Made by a program: the position numbers and the translations under genes
Notes under the pieces: model-generated
Database searches by the model: none
What the model was told of the DNA's origin: nothing
What the model saw: the letters and a program-made list of their open reading frames with translations, nothing else
Shown: positions 9,028 through 17,362 of the stretch, one piece after another
Layout: every line of letters begins with the position of its first letter
Numbering within the stretch: the stretch's first letter is position 1
DNA from: Dokdonia sp. 4H-3-7-5
GTDB lineage: Bacteria; Bacteroidota; Bacteroidia; Flavobacteriales; Flavobacteriaceae
Direction: 5' to 3'
Assembly (NCBI RefSeq): GCF_000212355.1
Contig: NC_015496.1
Coordinates: forward strand, 3,008,001 to 3,072,000
Length of the DNA: 64,000 nucleotides

Positions 9028-10959
9028 ATGCAGTTTAGACATCCAGAACTCCTTTATGCACTGTTCTTACTGCTTATCCCTATCCTCGTTCACTTATTTC
9101 AACTTCGTAAGTTTAAGACAGAAGCGTTTACAAATGTTGCCTTTCTTCAAAAGCTCAACATTCAAACTCGTAAGAGTAATTCCATAAAGAAATGGCTCGT
9201 GTTATTGTCTCGTATGGCTGCAATTGCTGCAATTGTGCTAGCATTTGCTCAACCATTTATCACACAATCAGATAGCGCAACCCGAGAAAAGGAAACTATC
9301 ATTTATTTGGATAACTCATTCAGTATGCAAGCAAAGGGTTCTTCTGGACAATTGCTACGCACGGCCACCCAAGATATTATTACTAATATTCCCGAGGATC
9401 AAACCTTCACTTTAATTACAAATACAGATACGTATAGAAATACCACTGTCAAAAACATGCGTAACGAGTTGCTACAACTACCATATGCAGCATCACAGTT
9501 ATCTGAAACTGCCATAACACTCAGAGCTCAGAAAGAATTTTCTAGAGACCAATCAAAAGATAAGAGGCTCATTATGATTTCTGACTTTCAGGATAATGGT
9601 GAGGCGTATCAACTACAAACAGATGGTGTAGAAAAACATTACGTGCAGCTCCAGCCTGTCATAAAAAACAATGTAAGTATAGATTCCGTTTTTATATCAC
9701 AAAGAAAATCAGGAAGCATAGCCCTTACTGTAGCGCTTTCAGCAGGTGAAAAGAAAGATATAAATACTGCCGTTTCTCTATACAACGGTGATCAATTACT
9801 GGCTAAGGGAACAGCATCTTTTGATAGCGAACTAACGACTACCGTAGTTTTTGATATAGACACAAAAGAAGAAATCGCAGGGCGTATCGTCATTGAAGAT
9901 CCCCTACTCGCTTTTGATAACACCATGTTTTTTAACATTAATAAAAGTCAGCCCATAAAAGTACTCGCAATAAATGGTGCAAACTCAGATTATTTGTCAC
10001 GTATTTTTACGGCTCCAGAGTTTGAGTATAAAAGCACAAACATTAAGAATCTGGATTATAGCAGCATACCAGATTTTAATTATATCGTTATAAATCAAGT
10101 TTCAGAAATAGGCGTATCTCTTAGTGGTGCTTTGAACGCTTTCGCGAAAGCGGGAGGAATTACCACCATTATTTTAGATTCAAATGCAGATGCGACTAGT
10201 TACAACAATGCGTTAAGCAGTTTAGGAAACTTTGATATCTCAAAAAGTGAAACTACCAAGCGATTAGTAACCACCATCAATTATGACCATCCTGTTTATA
10301 AAGATGTGTTTGATGCAAGAATAAAAAACTTTCAATATCCGTCCGTTTCAAAGTCTTTTGCCATACAAGGTGGAGATGCGTTACTTCGTTTTGAAGATGG
10401 AAGTCCTTTCTTGTCTTATTCTTCAAATTTCTTTGTAATCTCTGGAGGTATAGATGTAGCAAATTCAAACCTCCAAAGTTCGCCGCTCATAGTCCCTACA
10501 TTTTACAATATGTCGCGACAGAGCTTGCAGTTGCCACGATTATATATGCCTGTAGGTAAAAACACAACATACGACATACCTGTCGCGCTTCAAGAAGATG
10601 ATATTTTAAGTCTGGAAGACATGTTAGACCGCTCAAATACACTTATTCCTCTGCAACAATCCAAAGGAAATAAAGTACAAATTACAACGAGTGACTCGCC
10701 ATCTAAAGCAGGTATTTACAATATTAAGCTATCAGATAATACGGTACAGCAAGTCAGTTATAATTACAGTCGCAGTGAAAGCACATTACGATATGCAGCA
10801 TTAAACACGGGTGCTACAGATCATTATAACACCTCTGTAGAAGATCTTTTTGACGAATTCAAAACAGCAGATAGTGTCCAATCGCTTTGGAAATGGTTTG
10901 TTATTTTTGCCTTGTTATTCCTAGTACTAGAAATCTTGATTTTAAAATTCTATAAATGA
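9028..10959 (+). CDS. BatA/VWA-domain membrane protein
   Basis: 643 residues. The N-terminus is the double-transmembrane BatA-type module (FRHPELLYALFLLLIPILVH, then a second helix at about 55-75), followed by a von Willebrand A-like domain whose MIDAS motif D-x-S-x-S is present as Asp95, Ser97 and Ser99 (DNSFSM). A long beta-rich region follows and a final helix anchors the C-terminus (WFVIFALLFLVLEILIL). Similar proteins occur in aerotolerance (Bat) settings, but no other bat gene is here. The gene carries a palindrome copy at 10137 read as AFAKA and overlaps the next start by four bases (ATGA). Confidence 0.85.
   Translation: MQFRHPELLYALFLLLIPILVHLFQLRKFKTEAFTNVAFLQKLNIQTRKSNSIKKWLVLLSRMAAIAAIVLAFAQPFITQSDSATREKETIIYLDNSFSMQAKGSSGQLLRTATQDIITNIPEDQTFTLITNTDTYRNTTVKNMRNELLQLPYAASQLSETAITLRAQKEFSRDQSKDKRLIMISDFQDNGEAYQLQTDGVEKHYVQLQPVIKNNVSIDSVFISQRKSGSIALTVALSAGEKKDINTAVSLYNGDQLLAKGTASFDSELTTTVVFDIDTKEEIAGRIVIEDPLLAFDNTMFFNINKSQPIKVLAINGANSDYLSRIFTAPEFEYKSTNIKNLDYSSIPDFNYIVINQVSEIGVSLSGALNAFAKAGGITTIILDSNADATSYNNALSSLGNFDISKSETTKRLVTTINYDHPVYKDVFDARIKNFQYPSVSKSFAIQGGDALLRFEDGSPFLSYSSNFFVISGGIDVANSNLQSSPLIVPTFYNMSRQSLQLPRLYMPVGKNTTYDIPVALQEDDILSLEDMLDRSNTLIPLQQSKGNKVQITTSDSPSKAGIYNIKLSDNTVQQVSYNYSRSESTLRYAALNTGATDHYNTSVEDLFDEFKTADSVQSLWKWFVIFALLFLVLEILILKFYK
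10137..10152. repeat. Iterated palindrome, perfect 16-mer (coding)
   Basis: CGCTTTCGCGAAAGCG inside the BatA/VWA gene, read as NAFAKAGG. Confidence 0.95.
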
Positions 10960-12209
10960 AAGCACTCATAAAGAACGCCATAATTGTAGACAGTGATAGC
11001 CCACATCACAGTAGTACAAAAGATGTTAGAATTAAGGATGGCCTCATTATAGAAATAGGAGAACATCTAGAAAATACAAAAGGAGAGACGCTTATAGAGC
11101 GCGATAATCTCCATATATCACAAGGTTGGTTTGATAGTAGCGTGAGTATGGGGCAACCAGGATTTGAGGAGCGAGAAACTATAGATCACGGCTTACAAGT
11201 TGCGGCATTAAGTGGCTTTACAGCAGTAGCACTCAATCCAAACACCTACCCTATTATTGACACAAGCTCTGATGTCACTTTTGTAAAAAAAATGGCCGAA
11301 GGACATGCAACTTCTCTTTTTCCTATAGGTGCGCTTACGCGAAATAGTGAAAGCGTAGATCTAGCAGAATTATACGATATGCAGCAATCCGGAGCTGTGG
11401 CTTTTGGTGATTATCAACAACCTATCGCAAATCCAAATTTGCTTAAAATTGCACTGCAATACACGCAAGGATTCAACGGACTTGTTTTATCATTTCCTCA
11501 AGAGCAGAAAATTGCTGGAAAAGGAATGGTAAATGAAGGAGAAATAAGCACCCGAGTAGGTCTTAAAGGAATTCCCGCTATAGCCGAAAGTCTTCAAGTA
11601 GCAAGAGACTTACATATACTAGAATATGCTGGCGGAAGCCTTCATATCCCTACAATTTCCACAAAGGCAAGTGTTGAACTTATAAAACAAGCTAAAACGA
11701 AAGGATTAGACGTTACTTGTAGTGTTGCAATACATAATTTGTACTTATTAGATACAGTTATAGATGATTTTGATACTCGTTATAAAGTATTACCACCACT
11801 AAGAAATCAAGAGCATGTAGATGCATTGATAGAAGGTGTAAAAGATGGCACTATCGATATGGTGACTAGTGATCATAATCCCCTAGATGTTGAGCGCAAG
11901 CACGTAGAGTTTGATAATGCTATGTATGGCGCTATATCCCAAGAAGCTACATTTAAAGCGCTACTTACCATTGTGAGCGAGAAGCGCGCCGTAACACTAC
12001 TTACTGCCGGTAGACGTAGATTTATAGGCCAAAGTAATCCAATACAAGAAAATAGCCCAGCAGATATCACCTTATTTACAACAAAAGGCACGGCTACATT
12101 TACTAAAGAACACATCAAATCAACTTCAAATAATGCCATATTCCTTAATCAAAAAATGAAAGGAGATGTGTATGGAATTATTGCAAATAACCAACTAGTA
12201 CTTAACTAA
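10956..12209 (+). CDS. Dihydroorotase-like amidohydrolase, probably non-catalytic
   Basis: 417 residues with the fold signature of class I (multifunctional-complex type) dihydroorotases: FERETIDHGLQVAALSGFTAV, an IPAIAESLQVARDL segment, and VTSDHNPLDVERK for the TSDHAPH motif. However, the metal-binding HxH of the canonical DLHVHLREPG is replaced: Asp60-Ser-Ser62-Val-Ser64-Met-Gly66, so both histidines and the substrate arginine are gone, and the PHH motif is reduced to AIHNL. Activity in pyrimidine synthesis is therefore unlikely; it may be a structural partner or a diverged paralogue. Translationally coupled to the upstream gene (ATGA) and to the downstream one (TAATG). Confidence 0.85.
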   Translation: MKALIKNAIIVDSDSPHHSSTKDVRIKDGLIIEIGEHLENTKGETLIERDNLHISQGWFDSSVSMGQPGFEERETIDHGLQVAALSGFTAVALNPNTYPIIDTSSDVTFVKKMAEGHATSLFPIGALTRNSESVDLAELYDMQQSGAVAFGDYQQPIANPNLLKIALQYTQGFNGLVLSFPQEQKIAGKGMVNEGEISTRVGLKGIPAIAESLQVARDLHILEYAGGSLHIPTISTKASVELIKQAKTKGLDVTCSVAIHNLYLLDTVIDDFDTRYKVLPPLRNQEHVDALIEGVKDGTIDMVTSDHNPLDVERKHVEFDNAMYGAISQEATFKALLTIVSEKRAVTLLTAGRRRFIGQSNPIQENSPADITLFTTKGTATFTKEHIKSTSNNAIFLNQKMKGDVYGIIANNQLVLN

Positions 12210-12538
12210 TGGATGAAAACACCGTTTTTGAAGGAAAAACAGCTGCAGTTTTAAGCTACATTACCTTCGTAGGATTAATTATAGCCTATTTTATGAATAG
12301 CGAGTCAAAAAATGAGTTTGCTGCTTTTCATCTTAGACAGTCATTAGGTTTAACCTTGAGCTACTTCTTAGTAATGATGCCGCTCAGTTACCTAGACATA
12401 CCTATGGCATCTATAGGATTTCTAGTGCTGTTTTTTGCACTGTGGCTTTTTGGAATTATTTCTGCTTTTCAAGGTAAACGCCAACTTGTACCTTTAGTAG
12501 GTGCCTTTTACCAAAATGTTTTCGGCGGAAACAACTAG
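12209..12538 (+). CDS. Small DUF4870-like membrane protein
   Basis: 109 residues with three predicted helices (about 13-30, 46-60 and 67-86) and a soluble start. The segment SKNEFAAFHLRQSLGL, with a charged loop between helices one and two, resembles DUF4870/TIC20-like small membrane proteins. The start overlaps the stop of the dihydroorotase-like gene by one base (TAATG), so it is the end of a three-gene cluster beginning at the BatA/VWA gene. Function unknown. Confidence 0.75.
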   Translation: MDENTVFEGKTAAVLSYITFVGLIIAYFMNSESKNEFAAFHLRQSLGLTLSYFLVMMPLSYLDIPMASIGFLVLFFALWLFGIISAFQGKRQLVPLVGAFYQNVFGGNN

Positions 12539-12609
12539 TCTCCCTACGAGCAAGCAACAATTATACATCAGGACATTACTTGCTTTGTAATGTCTACTAT
12601 TTCAATTAT

Positions 12610-13251
12610 ATGTTATTAGAATATATCACACGTAAACCATCAAAACCTTCTACGGGTAAAGCTCCATTAATTATTCTCCTTCATGGTTATGGAAGTAATG
12701 AAGAAGACCTCTTTAGCTTTGCAGAAGAAATTCCTGAGGAGTATTTCATAGTGTCTGCAAAGGCTCCTATTGCGATGCAACCTTATGGAAATGCGTGGTA
12801 TCATATTACTATAGATGGTGATGGCGTAAAAACCTCAGATAATGATGGTGCTCGTGAGTCTAGAGATATCATCGCACGATTTATAGATGAGATTGTAGCG
12901 GAGTACGATGTAGACAAGCACAACGTAACCTTGCTAGGTTTTAGCCAAGGAACGATATTAAGCTATGCAGTAGCACTCACCTACCCAGAAAAAATTAAGA
13001 ATGTTATAGGCTTGAGTGGTTACATCAATGAAGAGATTATAGATTTAAAGAGTAGTCCATCATATGCACATCTTAATATTTATAACTCACACGGAACTGT
13101 AGACCAAGTAATACCAATAGATGCTGCTCGCAAGACACCTGGCTATCTCAAAAATATAGGGATTGAATCTACCTTAAGTGAGTTTCCTGTAGGTCACGGA
13201 GTTCATCCTACTAACTTCTATGAGTTTAAGGAATGGTTACAAAGTAAATAG
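12610..13251 (+). CDS. Alpha/beta hydrolase, phospholipase/carboxylesterase family
   Basis: About 213 residues, cytosolic serine esterase. Oxyanion region IILLHGYGSNEEDLF, nucleophile elbow GFSQG, aspartate in SHGTVDQVIP and final histidine in PVGHGVHP form a complete catalytic triad; the order fits the YpfH/carboxylesterase 2 family. The open frame extends 10 codons upstream to a TTG at 12580, but I chose the ATG at 12610 because LLEYITRKPSK begins where family members do. The natural substrate is not predictable. It ends 7 bases before a strong shared terminator. Confidence 0.88.
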   Translation: MLLEYITRKPSKPSTGKAPLIILLHGYGSNEEDLFSFAEEIPEEYFIVSAKAPIAMQPYGNAWYHITIDGDGVKTSDNDGARESRDIIARFIDEIVAEYDVDKHNVTLLGFSQGTILSYAVALTYPEKIKNVIGLSGYINEEIIDLKSSPSYAHLNIYNSHGTVDQVIPIDAARKTPGYLKNIGIESTLSEFPVGHGVHPTNFYEFKEWLQSK

Positions 13252-13255
13252 AGAC

Positions 13256-13288
13256 ATAAAAAAACAGGCGTAAAGCCTGTTTTTTTAT
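13256..13288. terminator. Bidirectional rho-independent terminator
   Basis: Stem AAAAACAGGC / GCCTGTTTTT with a GTAA loop, flanked by A-run and T-run symmetrically. It lies between two convergent genes and can serve both. Confidence 0.88.
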
Positions 13289-13325
13289 GTCTGATCGTGA
13301 TGTAAAATCACCTAAATATAATTTC

Positions 13326-13817
13326 TTAATTAGGATACACTAAACTCTCCACGGTTTTATAATCTACCGTTCCGTCTTCATTTACAAAATACTCCACCAG
13401 CATTTCTCCCCATTTCTTACCATCAGAAAAGTCGGCGATGATCCAGCGATGGTTTAAGATCTGTACTTTATTGATTTGGAAAGGTCTTCCGTCACCTACA
13501 AATGTGATAAGCTCGTTACCTTGAGCTGTATTTTTTGCATATAATCCATCTTCTATAGCTGGTTTAATTATAGCTAAGTCTAGATCATCATTATCAAAAT
13601 ACTCCTTTGCATTATCATTACCTAATAACGTGAAGTACTCCACATGTGCAAGACGTTCTTGGTACATTCCTGCAATAGAATCTTTGTCTGCTAGTTTTCT
13701 TTCTATCTTTTCAATCTGCTTCCCTTGGTATTCTAATCCCTTGCTACTGTTGATATATTGAAAAATAATATACAATGCTGCAAAAAGGAATAAGTATAAA
13801 AAAATATTACGTCTCAT
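13326..13817 (-). CDS. Hypothetical membrane-anchored protein
   Basis: 163 residues with one N-terminal membrane helix (NIFLYLFLFAALYIIFQYI, about 4-22), a short coiled region (about 30-55) and a soluble C-terminal domain likely outside the inner membrane. There is no lipobox and no catalytic motif; I do not recognise the family. It starts three bases from the end of the upstream metallo-hydrolase gene, so the two are very likely co-transcribed. Confidence 0.75.
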   Translation of the reverse strand: MRRNIFLYLFLFAALYIIFQYINSSKGLEYQGKQIEKIERKLADKDSIAGMYQERLAHVEYFTLLGNDNAKEYFDNDDLDLAIIKPAIEDGLYAKNTAQGNELITFVGDGRPFQINKVQILNHRWIIADFSDGKKWGEMLVEYFVNEDGTVDYKTVESLVYPN

Positions 13818-13820
13818 AAA

Positions 13821-14612
13821 TTATGTAGTTAAGGTAAGTCCGTCGTAAGCTAGAAAGACATTTTTGGGTAATTTTTGTTCGGCTTCTGCGTGAAAACCTA
13901 GATGATGACTTATGTGCGTAAGATAAGTGCGTTTAGGTTTGATTTTTGCCACGAGATCAAGCGCTTCCTCTACATTAAGATGTGTATAATGCGCTTCTTC
14001 CCTCAAGCAATTTAACACGAGAATATCTAATCCTTGTAATTTTTCAATCTCGTCATCTGCAATAGTCTTAACATCTGTGAGGTAAGCAATATCTTGAAAA
14101 CGATATCCAAAGACTTGCAATGATCCATGATATGCTTCAATAGGCTGCACTTCGATATTACCTAATGTAATAGATACACCATTTACAACTTCTTTTGAAG
14201 CTACACTAGGTGCTCCTGGGTATCTATTTTCTGTCGTAAAAATGTAATCAAAACGTTCGGCAAGAGTTTTCAAAACTCGTTTATGAGCATAAATAGGCAT
14301 ATCACCTTGTCTAAAAACAAAAGGTCTTATGTCATCCAGCCCAGCAACGTGATCGGCATGTTCATGCGTTAATAATATACCATGCAAGGGCGCTGGATCT
14401 CCTTCGGTTGTGCGCTTTCGCGAAAGCGTACTCAACATTTGTTGTCTAAAATCTGGACCACAATCTATTACATAATTATAATCTTCCCATTCTATTAGAA
14501 CAGAAACACGTAATCTTTTATCCCTAGCATCTGTGCTTAAACACACGGGATGTGTGCTTCCTATTACAGGAATTCCTTGTGATGTGCCAGTACCGAGAAA
14601 GGTGATTTTCAC
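13821..14612 (-). CDS. MBL-fold metallo-hydrolase (PhnP-like)
   Basis: About 263 residues from the GTG at 14612. The core motif THEHADHVAGLDD binds two metals; ITFLGTGTSQGIPVIG at the start and LTDVKTI and LTHISHH further on match the PhnP/phosphodiesterase branch of the metallo-beta-lactamase superfamily. PhnP itself cleaves cyclic ribose phosphates, but no phn genes are here, so the substrate is open. The frame also extends to a GTG at 14642; I prefer 14612 because the family begins with MKITFLGTG. A palindrome copy within the gene adds the residues TLSRKR next to the metal-binding loop. Confidence 0.88.
   Translation of the reverse strand: MKITFLGTGTSQGIPVIGSTHPVCLSTDARDKRLRVSVLIEWEDYNYVIDCGPDFRQQMLSTLSRKRTTEGDPAPLHGILLTHEHADHVAGLDDIRPFVFRQGDMPIYAHKRVLKTLAERFDYIFTTENRYPGAPSVASKEVVNGVSITLGNIEVQPIEAYHGSLQVFGYRFQDIAYLTDVKTIADDEIEKLQGLDILVLNCLREEAHYTHLNVEEALDLVAKIKPKRTYLTHISHHLGFHAEAEQKLPKNVFLAYDGLTLTT
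14413..14428. repeat. Iterated palindrome, perfect 16-mer (coding)
   Basis: CGCTTTCGCGAAAGCG plus TA, in the metallo-hydrolase gene, read on the minus strand as TLSRKR. Confidence 0.95.
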
Positions 14613-14676
14613 TAATGTTTGAGAAAATAATGCGCTTATCACGCCGTTAATTGTGTAACAAAAATACAGTTATTTT

Positions 14677-14706
14677 TTTGGCTACTACAACCTTTTAGTA
14701 TCTTTG
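14677..14706 (+). promoter_or_regulatory. Housekeeping-type promoter
   Basis: TTTG at 14677-14680, an 18-base spacer and TATCTTTG at 14699-14706: a textbook Bacteroidota promoter. Expected transcription start is near 14713, giving a leader of roughly 25 bases. Confidence 0.75.
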
Positions 14707-14738
14707 AGTGACCATTAATTAATGGATAAAAACACACT

Positions 14739-16196
14739 ATGGCTGTTAAAATTTTAGGAGACAAAGACTTTGAAAAAGTACCTCCTCTCAAGAATAAGGT
14801 ACTTCGCGTAAATCTAAACGCAAACATATATGGAACTTTTGCCGAAATAGGTGCCGGACAAGAAACGGTTCGTCATTTTTTTAGAGCAGGTGGTGCAAGT
14901 GGTACCATAGCAAAGGCAATGAGTGCATATGATAAAGACTTCTCTGATGCTATTTATGGTGTAGAAGATGATGGTCGTTATGTAACAGAAAAGCGTCTTA
15001 AGAAAATGCTTTCGCATGAGATGAAACTCATTGAGGACCGTATCTCACGCTACAAGCAGCCAGATAAAATCTTCTTTACATACGCAAACACGGTGGCTAC
15101 CATAGATTTTGCAAAAAAATATAAAGGTCACGGATGGGTAGGAATTAGATTCCAGATCACTCCAGAAGGGGAATTTAATGAGATTATACTACACGTTCGT
15201 TTTCATGAAAACGACGCTCGTTTACAACAGCTTACCCTAGGAACATTAGGTGTAAACCTAATTTATGGTGCTTTTTATAAGCATGATAACCCTAAAAACT
15301 TACTTCGCTATCTATACGATCATATTGATCAAGATCAGATAGAGATTGATACTATAAACTTCTCTGGACCTCAGTTTGAACATGTAGATAACCGTTTAAT
15401 GAGTTTACAACTTGTTAAAAATGGAATGACAGAGGCAGTAATGTTTGATGCAAAAGGTAATAATATCCTTCCAGCGGCATTACTATACAAGAAAAACGTA
15501 CTTGCGCTGCGCGGTAGTTTCCGCCCTGTAACTAAGGTAAACATGGATATGTTTGAAAAAGCATATAAAATGTTTGTAGAGGCAAATCGTGTAAACGAGA
15601 AAAAGACAGAAGCTATTTTTGAAATCACACTGTCTAACCTACGCGCCGAAGGTGATATTGATGAGGAAGATTTCATGGCAAGAGCTCGATTATTAGGTTC
15701 TCTTGGACAGACCGTAATGATTTCAAACTTTAAAGAGTATTATCGCGTTGTTGAGTATTTCTCAAACTATACTAAGGAGCGTATGGGTCTGGTTATGGGT
15801 GTGAATAACCTAATTGACATCTTTGACACTAGCTACTACCGTCACTTAAGTGGAGGTATTCTAGAAGCATTCGGTAAATTATTCTTTAAAGATCTTAAGG
15901 TGTTCTTATACCCTATGAAAGATCCAAAAACAGGAGAATATACTAATAGCGATAATCTAAAAGTACATCCACGTATGAAAGAACTGTATAAGTTCTTTAA
16001 ACTCAATGGAAAAGTACTTGATATTGAAAATTACGACCCAGAAATTACAGATATCTTCTCTAGAGAAGTGTTAAGAATGATTTCTGACGGTGAAAAAGGT
16101 TGGGAAGGTATGCTTCCAGAGGGAGTTGCAGAGCTTATTAAGTCTCGTAACCTTTTTGGGTATCAATCTCAAGCACTTTTAGAAGCTGATAAATAA
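14739..16196 (+). CDS. Conserved uncharacterised cytosolic protein (often mislabelled in Bacteroidota)
   Basis: 485 residues, highly conserved in Flavobacteriia as far as I recall, including NIYGTFAEIGAGQETVRHF and AMSAYDKDFSDAIYG near the start. There is no signal peptide, no lipobox, no membrane segment and no TonB box or barrel strands, so a TonB-dependent receptor label, which such proteins sometimes carry, does not fit. No known catalytic motif stands out. Good promoter directly upstream; the stop overlaps the start of a small lipoprotein gene by one base, so these two form an operon. Function unknown. Confidence 0.8.
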   Translation: MAVKILGDKDFEKVPPLKNKVLRVNLNANIYGTFAEIGAGQETVRHFFRAGGASGTIAKAMSAYDKDFSDAIYGVEDDGRYVTEKRLKKMLSHEMKLIEDRISRYKQPDKIFFTYANTVATIDFAKKYKGHGWVGIRFQITPEGEFNEIILHVRFHENDARLQQLTLGTLGVNLIYGAFYKHDNPKNLLRYLYDHIDQDQIEIDTINFSGPQFEHVDNRLMSLQLVKNGMTEAVMFDAKGNNILPAALLYKKNVLALRGSFRPVTKVNMDMFEKAYKMFVEANRVNEKKTEAIFEITLSNLRAEGDIDEEDFMARARLLGSLGQTVMISNFKEYYRVVEYFSNYTKERMGLVMGVNNLIDIFDTSYYRHLSGGILEAFGKLFFKDLKVFLYPMKDPKTGEYTNSDNLKVHPRMKELYKFFKLNGKVLDIENYDPEITDIFSREVLRMISDGEKGWEGMLPEGVAELIKSRNLFGYQSQALLEADK

Positions 16197-16621
16197 TGAA
16201 TGTGCTTAATTACATAGTTGGTATCTCTTTAATATTTCTTGTATCTGCTTGCGGAGATAAGAATACTACAAGCGACATAAAAGGGGAAACCTGGCAACTT
16301 GTTGAGATGACCGCCGGCATGGTACCACCATCAGATCAAGAAGGTGAGCTTTCCATGAGTCAGACCTATGTATTTACTCCAGAAATGACTTTCACAAAGC
16401 AGCAAACTAAAGATGGACCCACTATAGAAGCATCTGGAAATTATACTACAAAGGAAACTAGTGAGGGTATTTTTTATTCATTAAAGTACACAGATGGTTT
16501 ACAGATAGTAGGTAGTTGCACCGGAAATGATAGTGAGGAATTACTATTACGTAAGGACGGTAAATTACAGAATAGTTGGATGATGTGCGACGGACCATTA
16601 CTGGTTTATGAAAAACAATAA
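16196..16621 (+). CDS. Small lipoprotein, lipocalin-like
   Basis: 141 residues with a type II signal peptide: hydrophobic stretch followed by lipobox LVSAC, lipidated Cys near residue 19. The mature part begins with GETWQLVEM and has beta-rich repeats (YVFTPEMTFTKQ, ASGNYTTKE, FYSLKYTDG) as in the small lipocalin-like family of Bacteroidota. Probably at the outer membrane or periplasm. Ligand and role unknown. Overlaps the upstream stop codon by one base and is followed by a terminator. Confidence 0.78.
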   Translation: MNVLNYIVGISLIFLVSACGDKNTTSDIKGETWQLVEMTAGMVPPSDQEGELSMSQTYVFTPEMTFTKQQTKDGPTIEASGNYTTKETSEGIFYSLKYTDGLQIVGSCTGNDSEELLLRKDGKLQNSWMMCDGPLLVYEKQ

Positions 16622-16642
16622 TTACATAAATTCTTATATAAC

Positions 16643-16674
16643 AAAGGGCGATACATTAAATGTATCGCCCTTTA
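16643..16674. terminator. Bidirectional rho-independent terminator
   Basis: Long stem AAAGGGCGATACAT / ATGTATCGCCCTTT with a short loop, between the convergent lipoprotein and thiol peroxidase genes. Confidence 0.88.
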
Positions 16675-16696
16675 TACTTTGACTAAGTTCACAACA

Positions 16697-17152
16697 CTAT
16701 GCGTCAAGCAATTGTGCAGCGTGGTCTTTAGTTTTTACTTTTTGTATCACATCGCTCACCACACCTTCTTCATCTACTTTAAAAGTCATACGGTGAATAC
16801 CGTCATATTCCTTACCCATGAATTTCTTAAGTCCCCAAACACCAAAGGCGTTGATTACTGTTTTGTCCTCATCTGCTAGTAGCTGGAAAGGAAACTCATA
16901 TTTAGTTGCAAAATTCTTCTGGCGTTTTTGAGAATCTGCGCTCACTCCTAGTAAGTGATATCCTTGCGCCTGTAATTCCTTGTAGTTATCTCTTAAATTA
17001 CAAGCCTCTGCGGTACAACCTGGTGTACTTGCTTTCGGGTAAAAGAAAACGATAAGTTTCTTGCCTTTGAAACTCGCTAGTGTTACTTCGTTTCCATCTT
17101 GATCTGTTGTTGTAAAATCTGGGACTTTATCGCCCACTTTTAATGTATTCAT
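16697..17152 (-). CDS. bcp: Thioredoxin-dependent thiol peroxidase (BCP/PrxQ)
   Basis: Reduces hydrogen peroxide and organic hydroperoxides using thioredoxin. 151 residues, the usual length. The peroxidatic Cys46 lies in YPKASTPGCTAEAC and the resolving Cys51 is five residues later, exactly as in the atypical two-cysteine BCP subfamily. The active-site Thr43 and the downstream Arg in RMTFKVDEEG are present. Divergent from nth, so the pair of redox and DNA-repair genes share a promoter region. Confidence 0.95.
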   Translation of the reverse strand: MNTLKVGDKVPDFTTTDQDGNEVTLASFKGKKLIVFFYPKASTPGCTAEACNLRDNYKELQAQGYHLLGVSADSQKRQKNFATKYEFPFQLLADEDKTVINAFGVWGLKKFMGKEYDGIHRMTFKVDEEGVVSDVIQKVKTKDHAAQLLDA

Positions 17153-17207
17153 CTGTGTTTGGTTTTGGCTAATTAGGAATTCTCATCCATCATTGGCACT
17201 AGTTAAT

Positions 17208-17215
17208 TATCTTTA
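17208..17215 (+). promoter_or_regulatory. Putative -7 element for nth
   Basis: TATCTTTA; no convincing -33 TTTG at proper distance. If used, the transcript would begin near 17222, just before a palindrome copy, and would have a leader of about 140 bases to the preferred start. Confidence 0.35.
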
Positions 17216-17229
17216 CATAGCAATGTTAT

Positions 17230-17244
17230 GCTTTCGCGAAAGCG
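17230..17244. repeat. Iterated palindrome, perfect 15-base copy
   Basis: GCTTTCGCGAAAGCG, flanked by T and TA, in the divergent gap between bcp and nth. Confidence 0.95.
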
Positions 17245-17362
17245 TAAACTATCACATCTAGTGAAAGCATTGAATTATAAAGTTACGAGTTCTCGCAATT
17301 ACAATAAAGGAATACGTTTAAGCTTTATGGATTACACCATAAAGAATAATTATGCACACCAT

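Noticed and set aside
12580-12609. Upstream TTG start of the esterase
   Set aside because: It adds residues outside the family start; ATG 12610 is a standard codon at the expected place.
14739-16196. TonB-dependent receptor label
   Set aside because: No signal peptide, plug domain or beta-barrel pattern in the 485 residues.
17228-17362. N-terminal extension of endonuclease III starting inside a palindrome
   Set aside because: The 45 extra residues do not resemble Nth and the normal start fits ATG 17363; kept as a remote possibility because a promoter-like box lies just upstream.
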